From positions 62,001-126,000 of the forward strand of contig JAFGYB010000008.1 of NCBI GenBank assembly GCA_016936355.1: DNA of 64,000 nt. Direction: 5' to 3'. The stretch is from Bacteroidales bacterium. GTDB taxonomy: Bacteria > Bacteroidota > Bacteroidia > Bacteroidales > F082. The position numbers and the translations under genes were made by a program. The notes under the pieces are model-generated. The model made no database searches and was not told the DNA's origin. It worked only from the letters and a program-made list of their open reading frames with translations. Shown in pieces: positions 31,434 to 38,479 of this stretch; the first letter of the stretch is position 1, and every line of letters begins with the position of its first letter.

Positions 31434-32273
31434 TTAGGCAGCTGCCATACGTTGTGCCTTTTTGTACACACGCTTTGAAACCAGAATACTGAATTCATAT
31501 AAGGTCAGGAGCGGAATGAATACCATCATCTGACTGAACACATCGGGTGGTGTAATGATGGCTGAAACCACCAACAAAATAATCACCATATATTTCCTGT
31601 TCTTTTTCAGAAAATCGGGTGTAATCACCCCAATGCGGGTTAAAAAATAAACCAGAATCGGTAATTCAAAAACAAGACCTACCGCAAAGGTGAGCGAAAC
31701 CACCGTATTAATGTAGGAGCCCAGTGTGATCTGATTGACCACATTTTCGCTCACAGAATAGGTTCCCAGAAAATTCACAGTTATGGGAACAATCAAAAAA
31801 TAACTGAACACAATCCCTATCAGGAATAAAAAGGTACTGAAGAACAAACCGCCCCGGGAGTGTTTCCGCTCATTCTGATACATGGCCGGACTCACAAAAC
31901 GCCAGATTTCCCATAAAACATAAGGGAACGAAAGGATCAGACCAGCCACGAGAGATATATACATATGGGTAAGAAACTGACCCGACATCTTGATGTTAAT
32001 GATCTTCAGGTTCAGGTCACCAAAACACAACGATTTGGCATGGATCAGTTGCCCCAGCTCACACAACCACCGGTACGTGACAAAATGGGAACTGCTCGGG
32101 GCCAGGATAATCGTATCGAAGATCAGATGCCGGTTGAGGAAAGCAGCCACAGCCAGCACAGCCACCGCCACGAGGGAGCGGATGACATGGCCTCTGAGTT
32201 CTTCCAGGTGTTCCCAGAAAGACATTACCTTGGCTTCCCCTTCGTTGTTATTTTTTGTTGTTTGTTCTTCCAT
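31434..32273 (-). CDS. tatC: Sec-independent protein translocase TatC
   Basis: TatC is the receptor for twin-arginine signal peptides. The 279-residue protein starts with the cytoplasmic FWEHLEELRGHVIRSL motif, which binds the RR signal, and has six spans; FLIGIVFSYFLIVP and SAIITPPDVFSQMMVF are typical. Two Tat-type precursors are encoded in the window, the molybdopterin oxidoreductase at 39970-42225 and the Rieske protein at 62826. tatA/B are not seen here. Confidence 0.95.
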   Translation of the reverse strand: MEEQTTKNNNEGEAKVMSFWEHLEELRGHVIRSLVAVAVLAVAAFLNRHLIFDTIILAPSSSHFVTYRWLCELGQLIHAKSLCFGDLNLKIINIKMSGQFLTHMYISLVAGLILSFPYVLWEIWRFVSPAMYQNERKHSRGGLFFSTFLFLIGIVFSYFLIVPITVNFLGTYSVSENVVNQITLGSYINTVVSLTFAVGLVFELPILVYFLTRIGVITPDFLKKNRKYMVIILLVVSAIITPPDVFSQMMVFIPLLTLYEFSILVSKRVYKKAQRMAAA

Positions 32274-32290
32274 ATTGAGTTTTCAAAAGT

Positions 32291-32317
32291 AAAAAAAAAC
32301 CTCACCGAATGGTGAGG
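32291..32317 (-). terminator. Terminator of the sqr-dsrE operon
   Basis: CCTCACC (32300-32306) pairs with GGTGAGG (32311-32317) around GAAT. On the minus strand the stem is followed by nine T (complement of 32291-32299). T residues on the other side extend the stem with A-T pairs, so it could also work on the plus strand. It separates the dsrE gene from tatC. Confidence 0.8.
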
Positions 32318-32340
32318 TTTTTCATCTATAGAAAGCTAAA

Positions 32341-32844
32341 TCAGGTAAACACAATTTGTGTACCTTCTCCATCACACATGGCATACAAATCCCCGACTGT
32401 AATTATGGCTTTAACAGAGGGGTGCATGTCATCTTTTTCGAGTTTGAACATATCGGCAGCCAGTTTACAGGCATAAATCTCGCCGCCACCGGCTTCGATC
32501 AGTTCCAAAAACTCGTCAACCGGAGGCATATCCAGTTTTTCCATTTCTTTCTTCATCATAGCTGTCACTCCCGATTCAACTCCGGGCAATCCAGCCAGCA
32601 TCGTCGGGAAGGGTAACCCTCCGGGCATACGCATCCCCGGGTTTCCGACTGTAGCAGTGTGTAGTTTGTTCATTCGTTTGGTGGTAATGGCATCCAGCCC
32701 GAAGAATGTAAAAAACAATTTGGTTTCAATGCCTTCCATAACCGCTCCATTGGCCATCACCAGGGCGGCATAGACATCTTCCAGATTGGCCTTTGAGCAG
32801 ATCAGCAGGATCTTCTTCAAAGGATACTTTTTTTCGTTTTCCAT
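32341..32844 (-). CDS. DsrE/DsrF/DrsH-like family protein (DsrE2 type)
   Basis: This is a 167-residue alpha/beta protein of the DsrE superfamily, whose members carry sulfane sulfur on cysteines. KKILLICSKANLEDVYAALVMANGAVMEGIETKLFFTFFGLDAI is the recognisable N-terminal part. Cysteines occur in LLICSK, IYACKLA and YAMCDG; the middle one is at the usual active position. The long proline/glycine loop (RMPGGLPFPTMLAGLPG) marks the DsrE2 group. It is the last gene of the four-gene unit sqr-DUF1641-tusE-dsrE, which suggests transfer of sulfur from sulfide oxidation to carrier proteins. Confidence 0.87.
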   Translation of the reverse strand: MENEKKYPLKKILLICSKANLEDVYAALVMANGAVMEGIETKLFFTFFGLDAITTKRMNKLHTATVGNPGMRMPGGLPFPTMLAGLPGVESGVTAMMKKEMEKLDMPPVDEFLELIEAGGGEIYACKLAADMFKLEKDDMHPSVKAIITVGDLYAMCDGEGTQIVFT

Positions 32845-32859
32845 GATACTATGTGTTTG

Positions 32860-33171
32860 TTAGATACAAGACACAGGCTTGGGTACGCCCGCGATTTTGG
32901 TCGCTTTTTTCAACGGTGCGCCGGGGAACAGCTGATAGAAAGTTTTCGCATCGACTACTCCTGATTTGTTGATCCCGCGAATGGTCAGCGCTTCACCACC
33001 GGCCACTTTATTCCGGATATAATCAATCACTTCAAAATGCTGATCGGTAAGTTCAATTCCTTCTTCGCTGGCAATGGCTAACGCTACTTCTTTGGTCCAC
33101 TGTGATGCATCGGTCAGGTACCCTTCTTCGTTTACATCTACGTTTACTCCTGCTAATGATTTTGTTGACAT
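32860..33171 (-). CDS. TusE/DsrC family sulfur carrier with one C-terminal cysteine
   Basis: This is a 103-residue protein of the DsrC/TusE fold, with DEEGYL-like NEEGYLTDASQWTKEVA and a C-terminal arm ending GVPKPVSCI. The penultimate Cys (CysA, residue 102) is present. The second cysteine of true DsrC, expected 11 residues earlier, is Thr91 in KKATKIAG. The protein therefore resembles TusE-type members, which pass persulfide but do not form the DsrC trisulfide. In the family such proteins accept sulfur from DsrE- or TusA-like donors. It lies between DUF1641 and dsrE genes with short gaps. Confidence 0.9.
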   Translation of the reverse strand: MSTKSLAGVNVDVNEEGYLTDASQWTKEVALAIASEEGIELTDQHFEVIDYIRNKVAGGEALTIRGINKSGVVDAKTFYQLFPGAPLKKATKIAGVPKPVSCI

Positions 33172-33195
33172 AGTTTTTATTTTTTTGATGAATAC

Positions 33196-33888
33196 TTATT
33201 TTTTCTCTGAAGAATTCTTCTCGGATTCTTTTGCAATATTTTTCAGAAATGTGATCATGAATCCGATTCCTTTTCTCATTTCGGGGGCATTCATGGCTCT
33301 GGCAGCTTTAAACAGCGAATATTCCGGAATATTTTCCACATTCATACTCTTATACACCACAACCCCATTGTTGATGGCTTCCAGCATTTCAGGCTGCGTA
33401 AGGTTTTTGACTGTTTCCAGAATCGTGACAATGTTGTCGGCCAGACTCCGGACATCTTCCACGGAGAAATGCTCCACAATGTGATCCATAATGTTCATCG
33501 ATTCTTTCAGAAAGTCGATGTACCCTTTGGATTCCATTTCGTTCAGAAGCTTAATACCATCAAGTCCCATCTGTCTCAAAATAGGCGAAACATCATGGAA
33601 CAGGTCCACTCCACTCTCCATCAATCCAAACACTTCATATAGCGTATCAATATTGCGGGCTGCTTTCAGCAACAGTATTTTGACAGCTTCTCCGTCAATT
33701 TCCACACCTGCACCGTCCAGTTCGGTAACTGCTGCTTTAAACATATCATTTCCGATCACAGACACATCAGCAACCAGGTCCGAAGCAGTCTGACGCACTT
33801 CTTTTTGCGCCATCACTTCCTCCAGCACAATATCCAGTTTCCGATTGATATCGTCAATCTGTTGCTGTATCTTTATGTTCTCTTCCAT
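33196..33888 (-). CDS. DUF1641 family protein
   Basis: This 230-residue, mostly helical soluble protein has no cysteine or membrane span. DUF1641 is recognised from the repeating amphipathic helices around LLNEMESKGYIDFLKESMNIMDHIVEHF and the conserved Pro/Glu segment TQPEMLEAINNG. Family members are often encoded next to sulfide:quinone reductase-like flavoproteins or formate dehydrogenases. Here it directly follows sqr with a gap of 29 bases, so a role as partner or membrane adaptor is a fair inference, though the biochemical function is not known. Confidence 0.82.
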   Translation of the reverse strand: MEENIKIQQQIDDINRKLDIVLEEVMAQKEVRQTASDLVADVSVIGNDMFKAAVTELDGAGVEIDGEAVKILLLKAARNIDTLYEVFGLMESGVDLFHDVSPILRQMGLDGIKLLNEMESKGYIDFLKESMNIMDHIVEHFSVEDVRSLADNIVTILETVKNLTQPEMLEAINNGVVVYKSMNVENIPEYSLFKAARAMNAPEMRKGIGFMITFLKNIAKESEKNSSEKK

Positions 33889-33917
33889 CGCTTTAAGTTT
33901 TATTAGTGAATCCTGGC

Positions 33918-35147
33918 TTAAAGCTTTTTGCCGGCCATTTGCATTTCAGAATCAATGGGCATTTCCTTACCTTTCAAAAGGATATGCCAGTACAGCCAAC
34001 GAAAGATCAATTTTCCGTAATGGTTGGTACGGGTCACTTTCAGCAATCCAAAGGGACCTACACCAGGGAAGGGGAACGATCCGGCCAGCGGTTCCGTATC
34101 GTAGTTGAAATCGATCAAAGTTCCTTTTCCGTAGCCCGTTTCAATGTAACAGTTGGCATGTCCGTCGAAACTGGCTGTATACGGACGACCTTCGATGGCA
34201 CACATCAGGTTTTCTTCCAGAATTTCGGAAGCAAAGTGGGCAACAGACCCAGCCTTGGATGTAGGCAGATTGGCTGCATCTCCAATTACAAAAATATTTT
34301 TATAGTCGCGAGCCTGGAGCGTATGCTTGTCGGTAGGAACAAAGTTCATGTCATCGCCCATGTTGCTGCGTTCAATCATTTCATCGCCCATGTTGGTAGG
34401 AACGCTCACCAGGCAGTCAAACTTCACTTCCTTACCGGCATAATCAACAATTTTCTTTTCATCGTTGTTCACTTCAGCTACATTGAAATCGGGGATGATG
34501 TTGATGTTTTTGGATTTCAGCAATTCACCCAGCATCTTGGTAGCCCGGGGTTTGGTAAAGGCTCCCGGCAATGGGGTTACATAGGTAATGTTCACTTTGT
34601 CGCGCAGGCCTCTTTCGGTGAAGAAGGCATCGGCAAAAAACACAAATTCCAACGGGGCAACCGGACATTTGTAAGGCAGCTCAGCAATATTCACTACCAG
34701 TTCGCCACCCTGCCAGGTTTTGAAGAAATTGTTCAAAGCCACGGCACCTTCGATGGTATAAAAATCGAAGATCTCTTTGTACCACAGCTTATCTTTCAGA
34801 CCCGGAGTTTCTTCCGGAGCAGTCCGGGTGCCGGTAGCAATGATCAGATAATCATAGTTTAACACCACTCCCTCTGCCAATTGCACCTGGTTTTCTGCAG
34901 GAACAATCTTTTCAATTTTTGAATAGATCACATTCACACCGATGGGAAAGAAATCACTCTTCGGTTTGATTACATCCTGTGCCGAATACATTCCAAAAGG
35001 AATAAATAAAAATCCGGGTTGGTAATAATGGGTTTTATACTGATCCACGATCGTAATGTCCCACTCATCGCGGGTGAGTTTTTTCCTCAGTTTATTCGCC
35101 ATCATAGTACCGGCCGTTCCCGCCCCCAAAATCAATAATTTTTTCAT
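33918..35147 (-). CDS. sqr: Sulfide:quinone oxidoreductase-like flavoprotein
   Basis: The 409-residue FAD protein of the SQR/flavocytochrome c sulfide dehydrogenase group would oxidise sulfide and reduce quinone. FAD binding is shown by LLILGAGTAGTMMANKL, YLIIATGTRTAPEETPG and NIFVIGDAANLPTSKAG. Cysteines lie at 161 (PYKCPVAP), 245, 316 and 333 (NCYIETGYG). The 161/333 pair fits the redox-active pair, while the third cysteine of type I SQR near 128 is missing. The C-terminal amphipathic region (KLIFRWLYWHILLKG) should bind the membrane. Operon partners are DUF1641, tusE and dsrE. The exact SQR type is not assigned. Confidence 0.85.
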   Translation of the reverse strand: MKKLLILGAGTAGTMMANKLRKKLTRDEWDITIVDQYKTHYYQPGFLFIPFGMYSAQDVIKPKSDFFPIGVNVIYSKIEKIVPAENQVQLAEGVVLNYDYLIIATGTRTAPEETPGLKDKLWYKEIFDFYTIEGAVALNNFFKTWQGGELVVNIAELPYKCPVAPLEFVFFADAFFTERGLRDKVNITYVTPLPGAFTKPRATKMLGELLKSKNINIIPDFNVAEVNNDEKKIVDYAGKEVKFDCLVSVPTNMGDEMIERSNMGDDMNFVPTDKHTLQARDYKNIFVIGDAANLPTSKAGSVAHFASEILEENLMCAIEGRPYTASFDGHANCYIETGYGKGTLIDFNYDTEPLAGSFPFPGVGPFGLLKVTRTNHYGKLIFRWLYWHILLKGKEMPIDSEMQMAGKKL

Positions 35148-35237
35148 AGCTTCAGATTTTTTGCTTTATATTCTTCCAGAATCTTTCAAAAAACGATCGA
35201 AAAACCAGTACTTTACCGGCCCCGGATAATCATGTAG

Positions 35238-35245
35238 CAAAGCTA
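35238..35245 (-). promoter_or_regulatory. -7 box for sqr operon
   Basis: CAAAGCTA reads TAGCTTTG on the minus strand, matching TAnnTTTG, about 90 bases before the sqr start. A TTG lies 15 bases upstream of it, a short spacing, so the promoter is only tentative. Confidence 0.35.
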
Positions 35246-35293
35246 AATATATATATTCTTCAATATTTCTTTTTATCTATGCTATAAATCATC

Positions 35294-35301
35294 TATTTTT
35301 G
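35294..35301 (+). promoter_or_regulatory. -7 box for Crp/Fnr gene 1
   Basis: TATTTTTG matches TAnnTTTG and lies 19 bases before the ATG at 35321. The -33 position is T-rich but lacks a clear TTG. No TGTGA-N6-TCACA box is found here, unlike the other two Crp/Fnr genes. Confidence 0.38.
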
Positions 35302-35320
35302 CTTTTTAAATTTTTTTAGA

Positions 35321-36016
35321 ATGAAAATAAAAAACGACATACTGAGCTGTAGAACATGCGTTTACAGACAGTTGTTATTCAAGGACCTTAATGATTTTGA
35401 ATACAAACTGGTAAACGACGAGCGCACAGAGATGCTGTTTCGTCGTGGTGAAGTCATAAAAAAAGAAGGAGAGCCGGTTGACTCATTTTTGTATCTGCGA
35501 AAAGGACTCGTAAAATTGTACAAAACCGATTCCAATGGAAAGGATCACATTCTGAGCATCAATCGTCCGGGAGATTTCATCAGTTTGCTGAGTATCTTTT
35601 CTGAAGAAGCCTATAAGTTCAGTATTGCCGCGTTGGAAGAAACCCTGGTTTGCAATGTCAAGCTGGATGTTTTAAAGCACCTGATCAGCACCAACGGAAA
35701 CCTAAGCCTTCATTTGTTCAAGAAAATGAGCCAGATTTCAGATGAAATCATTGAAAATCAATTTGAACAGGCTCAGAAACAAGTAAAGGGCCGGGTGGCC
35801 CATTTACTCTTATATTTTGCCAATCATGTGTACCACAAAAATGAATTTCTTTTGCCGCTGACCCGTCGCGAGATGGGGGAATTAATTTCCATTACGACTG
35901 AAAATACTATCCGTACCTTTTCTGAATTCCGAAAGGACGGAATTATTGATCAGAATGGGAAGACCATTAAAATTGTGGATTACGACCGTTTGTTAGCCAT
36001 TAACAAAGGTGGCTAA
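35321..36016 (+). CDS. Crp/Fnr family regulator 1, FNR-like recognition helix
   Basis: The 231-residue transcription factor has an N-terminal cupin-like effector domain (EVIKKEGEPVDSFLYLRKGLVKLYK), a dimer helix and a C-terminal winged helix. C10 and C13 form a CRTC motif, but the third N-terminal cysteine of the other two paralogues is missing. The recognition helix TTENTIRTFSEFRKDG has E..xxR spacing closer to FNR than to CRP. It is divergent from sqr and converges on the rhodanese gene, with overlapping stop codons (36013-36016). It probably controls the adjacent sulfur genes; the signal is unknown. Confidence 0.88.
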   Translation: MKIKNDILSCRTCVYRQLLFKDLNDFEYKLVNDERTEMLFRRGEVIKKEGEPVDSFLYLRKGLVKLYKTDSNGKDHILSINRPGDFISLLSIFSEEAYKFSIAALEETLVCNVKLDVLKHLISTNGNLSLHLFKKMSQISDEIIENQFEQAQKQVKGRVAHLLLYFANHVYHKNEFLLPLTRREMGELISITTENTIRTFSEFRKDGIIDQNGKTIKIVDYDRLLAINKGG

Positions 36017-36657
36017 CAACCACCTGCTGCCACAGTTGCTTTTTTCCTTCTCTTGAACACCACCGGTTTAGTGGTAGTTTGTGTAGTACCTGCCTCAGTT
36101 ACCGCCGATTTAGCAACTTTGGCAAAATCATATCGGGGCACCCCCTTCAGGTACACATTCTGATCGTAATACGTTGCTTCCAGATCCTTTTGGTGCGCAG
36201 CGTAAAAATCATACCCCCCCAGTAAAACAGAAATATTTTCAAAACCAACCTGCCGGAAAAAGAACCAGGCTCCGGTAGCTTCCAGTTGATTGTTTGCATA
36301 CAGAACCACCCGGATTTTCTTTTGCTTATAATTTTCCAGCATATTCAGGTTTTCTTTTTTCGCCAAGTCAAATGAGGGAATACTTTTGGCTCCGGGAATA
36401 TGTCCCTGCCCGAATTCGTATTTATTCCTGATATCGATGAGTACGACATCTTTATTCTGATGATTCAACACTTCAACCAGTTGATAGGGATAAAAATAAT
36501 AGGCACTGGTATCAGACAGCATCTGAACGCTTTGCTTCACTGATTGCTCATAGGTCATTGTCGGTCTCTTCATGGTGATGAACCCAACGATGATCAACAC
36601 AACAAAAATGATGACCGCCCAGAGCGTTTTTTTCGGATTTAAATCGTGAACATGCAT
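36013..36657 (-). CDS. Membrane-anchored rhodanese-like protein with C-terminal GGC, copy 1
   Basis: This is a 214-residue protein. Residues 1-10 are cytoplasmic, one span covers about 11-30 and the rest should be periplasmic. The rhodanese fold is clear (VVLIDIRNKYEFGQGHIPGA, LLGGYDFY). The catalytic-loop cysteine is replaced by Ala in VVLYANNQLEATGAW. The only cysteine in the whole protein is the last residue, in a tail FKRRKKATVAAGGC. Copy 2 upstream has the same pattern. Ordinary sulfurtransferase chemistry at the fold is therefore not possible, and the tail cysteine may be the sulfur carrier. This function is inference. It is part of a minus-strand run with copy 2 and the YeeE pair. Confidence 0.85.
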   Translation of the reverse strand: MHVHDLNPKKTLWAVIIFVVLIIVGFITMKRPTMTYEQSVKQSVQMLSDTSAYYFYPYQLVEVLNHQNKDVVLIDIRNKYEFGQGHIPGAKSIPSFDLAKKENLNMLENYKQKKIRVVLYANNQLEATGAWFFFRQVGFENISVLLGGYDFYAAHQKDLEATYYDQNVYLKGVPRYDFAKVAKSAVTEAGTTQTTTKPVVFKRRKKATVAAGGC

Positions 36658-36684
36658 GTTTTCTCGTTTTATTATCGCTATAAA

Positions 36685-37296
36685 TTAACATCCACCGGAT
36701 GCCACAACAGTTTTCTTTCTCTTTTTGAATACTACTTTGGCCTTCTGATCTTTATTGACATCCATTTTTGCACCGGTAAAATACATACTGGCAGCTTTTC
36801 TGAAATTGTATTGTTCAAAGGCCGTTTCGGGTGCTGTTTCAGCAGGAGCAACGGGACGAATAATGGTCTCAACCCATCCGTTTAATCCGCCTTTCATCAC
36901 GTAATTATTTTTGAAATTGAGGCGTCGTAAAATGACCCAGGCTTCATCGGCTGCAATGGCATCGTTGGCAAAGAGCACAACTTTAGCTCCGGGGATACCA
37001 AAATTAGCCAACGCCGCAGAAGTATACAAACTGTCCAACGGAACATTCAGGGCTCCGGGCAGGGTAAACTGAGTGTACTCAGCAGCCGGGCGAACATCGA
37101 TCAGCATCAGCGACGGATCTTTTTCAATCAGCCTTTTCGCAACCTGATCTGTGGTAACATATCGGGTGGGTTGCAACACATCCCAAAGCAGTGCTTCAGG
37201 TTGAATCTGCTTTGTGTCCTTTTGCAGGTGAAGAAACAAGGTTCCCACTGCCAGGGCAAGCATCAGAAAGGTGAGTATGATATAATTTCTGTTCAT
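36685..37296 (-). CDS. Membrane-anchored rhodanese-like protein with C-terminal GGC, copy 2
   Basis: This is a 203-residue paralogue of the downstream gene. An N-terminal hydrophobic segment (residues 5-23, signal anchor or signal peptide) precedes a rhodanese fold (LMLIDVRPAAEYTQFTLPGALNVP, YVMKGGLNGW). The active-site loop reads VVLFANDAIAADEAW, again with Ala for Cys. The sole cysteine is the C-terminal residue in FKKRKKTVVASGGC. The tail is linked to the domain by about 45 residues rich in Pro, Ala and Lys. The stop codons and tail codons differ from copy 1, so the tail looks preserved at protein level. It lies 5 bases after the YeeE-type gene at 37302. Confidence 0.85.
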   Translation of the reverse strand: MNRNYIILTFLMLALAVGTLFLHLQKDTKQIQPEALLWDVLQPTRYVTTDQVAKRLIEKDPSLMLIDVRPAAEYTQFTLPGALNVPLDSLYTSAALANFGIPGAKVVLFANDAIAADEAWVILRRLNFKNNYVMKGGLNGWVETIIRPVAPAETAPETAFEQYNFRKAASMYFTGAKMDVNKDQKAKVVFKKRKKTVVASGGC

Positions 37297-37301
37297 GATC
37301 T

Positions 37302-37904
37302 TTAGAATTTATAATCGGTGATCTTTTTTCTGATTTTTTTCTCAATCAGCATGGTAATCCAGAAGGCTGCCAGGGCAATAAATGTGAAGGCCAGGGCCAG
37401 CCATGAAGCGTCGATACCGGTCAGGTCGGTAACGGTTATGTTCCCCAGGTTTCCCGAATTATAAAAGTCGGCAAACAGCGGGAATGCCAGCGAGAAAATC
37501 CCAATCCCGACATAAAGACCAACGGTAAACAACAAAGCATCAATCTTACCGATAGCAATGGCGGTGAAACTGGTTCCCGGACAAAAACCTCCCATTATAA
37601 ATCCGAAGCCCATGACAATACCTCCAACAAGCATGGGTTGCCAGAAAGTGGGAAGAATAAATATCTGAGACAGGTTAAGCCAGCCAAAATAATCGAAGTA
37701 CATCAATCCGACCATGGTCACAATCAGGGCGGTGAAGAACACACGGAGTACAACAAAATTGTAACCGTAAAATACGCCCACTATATTTCTGGAAGATGAA
37801 AATCCGGATGCTTCGAGAATGAATCCGAAGGCTACACCCAGCAGAATGGCAATCACAAAGTTCCAGTCTCCTGTAATAATACCGTTAGGAATTAGAGGTC
37901 CCAT
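37302..37904 (-). CDS. YeeE/YedE family transporter, half-size (PmpB-like)
   Basis: The 200-residue membrane protein with about five spans contains GGIVMGFGFIMGGFCPGTSF, whose Cys sits in the GxxCPGT loop that in YeeE/YedE proteins contacts thiosulfate or sulfur species. The next gene encodes the matching half with a different cysteine loop. The two halves together correspond to a full-length YeeE, as in PmpA/PmpB pairs. The C-terminus is basic and cytoplasmic (EKKIRKKITDYKF). Neighbouring periplasmic rhodanese-like proteins suggest hand-over of sulfur to or from the transporter. Confidence 0.88.
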   Translation of the reverse strand: MGPLIPNGIITGDWNFVIAILLGVAFGFILEASGFSSSRNIVGVFYGYNFVVLRVFFTALIVTMVGLMYFDYFGWLNLSQIFILPTFWQPMLVGGIVMGFGFIMGGFCPGTSFTAIAIGKIDALLFTVGLYVGIGIFSLAFPLFADFYNSGNLGNITVTDLTGIDASWLALAFTFIALAAFWITMLIEKKIRKKITDYKF

Positions 37905-37926
37905 TGTAACTTATTTTTTTAGTTTA

Positions 37927-38460
37927 TTAAATCCATAATTTTTTAAACAACCACGCAACGGCGTAGCCGGTACCAAATATGGCAAACATCACAATGATGC
38001 CTCCCACCGCAAAGGTGCCGCTGCCGCTCAGCGCAGCGCCACTGGTACAACCCCGTCCAAACTGGCTTCCAATCCCGAACAAGATCCCACCGATGGTAGC
38101 AAAAATCAGTCGTTTGTTTCCCGAGATTTTAGAGCTGTGCTCAATTCTGGGCTTCCCAACCCTGCGAAAGATGACACCCGAAAGCAACCCGCCAAAAAAG
38201 ATCCCCAGCGATTCAAAAACCAACCAGGTATACATGGGCGAGTGATCATCGGTGATATACCTGCCAATGTAAGCATTGGCTTTGGCATCCTGAGGAGTGA
38301 CAATCTTTGCTGTCGTAGCTACCGTACTCTTCACAGCGCCACTGGCGCCCAGTCCGCGACCGGTGATGTAAATAGTTAGCAACAACAACATCCCCAGCAA
38401 AACGCCTCCTAAATAGGGGTTAATGTAATGGGGTGCGTTTTCTTTTTTTATAGTATCCAT
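37927..38460 (-). CDS. YeeE/YedE family transporter, half-size (PmpA-like)
   Basis: The 177-residue membrane protein with about four spans has TIGGILFGIGSQFGRGCTSGAALSG, the signature GRGCTSG loop with the conserved cysteine of the first half of YeeE. It pairs with the gene 22 bases downstream. The substrate of the family is thiosulfate or another reduced sulfur species in characterised cases, and here this is inferred. The central periplasmic or cytoplasmic loop (residues 45-80) is longer than usual. Confidence 0.88.
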   Translation of the reverse strand: MDTIKKENAPHYINPYLGGVLLGMLLLLTIYITGRGLGASGAVKSTVATTAKIVTPQDAKANAYIGRYITDDHSPMYTWLVFESLGIFFGGLLSGVIFRRVGKPRIEHSSKISGNKRLIFATIGGILFGIGSQFGRGCTSGAALSGSGTFAVGGIIVMFAIFGTGYAVAWLFKKLWI

Positions 38461-38479
38461 TGTGTACGTTTTTAGCTGA

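Noticed and set aside
33906-34862. Open frame of 318 codons on the plus strand
   Set aside because: Antisense to sqr, rich in His, Phe and Gln, with no recognisable motif or promoter.
36013-37296. The GGC tail as a lipidation or prenylation signal
   Set aside because: Bacteria are not known to prenylate such tails, and no C-terminal membrane span of the MYXO-CTERM or GlyGly-CTERM type precedes it.
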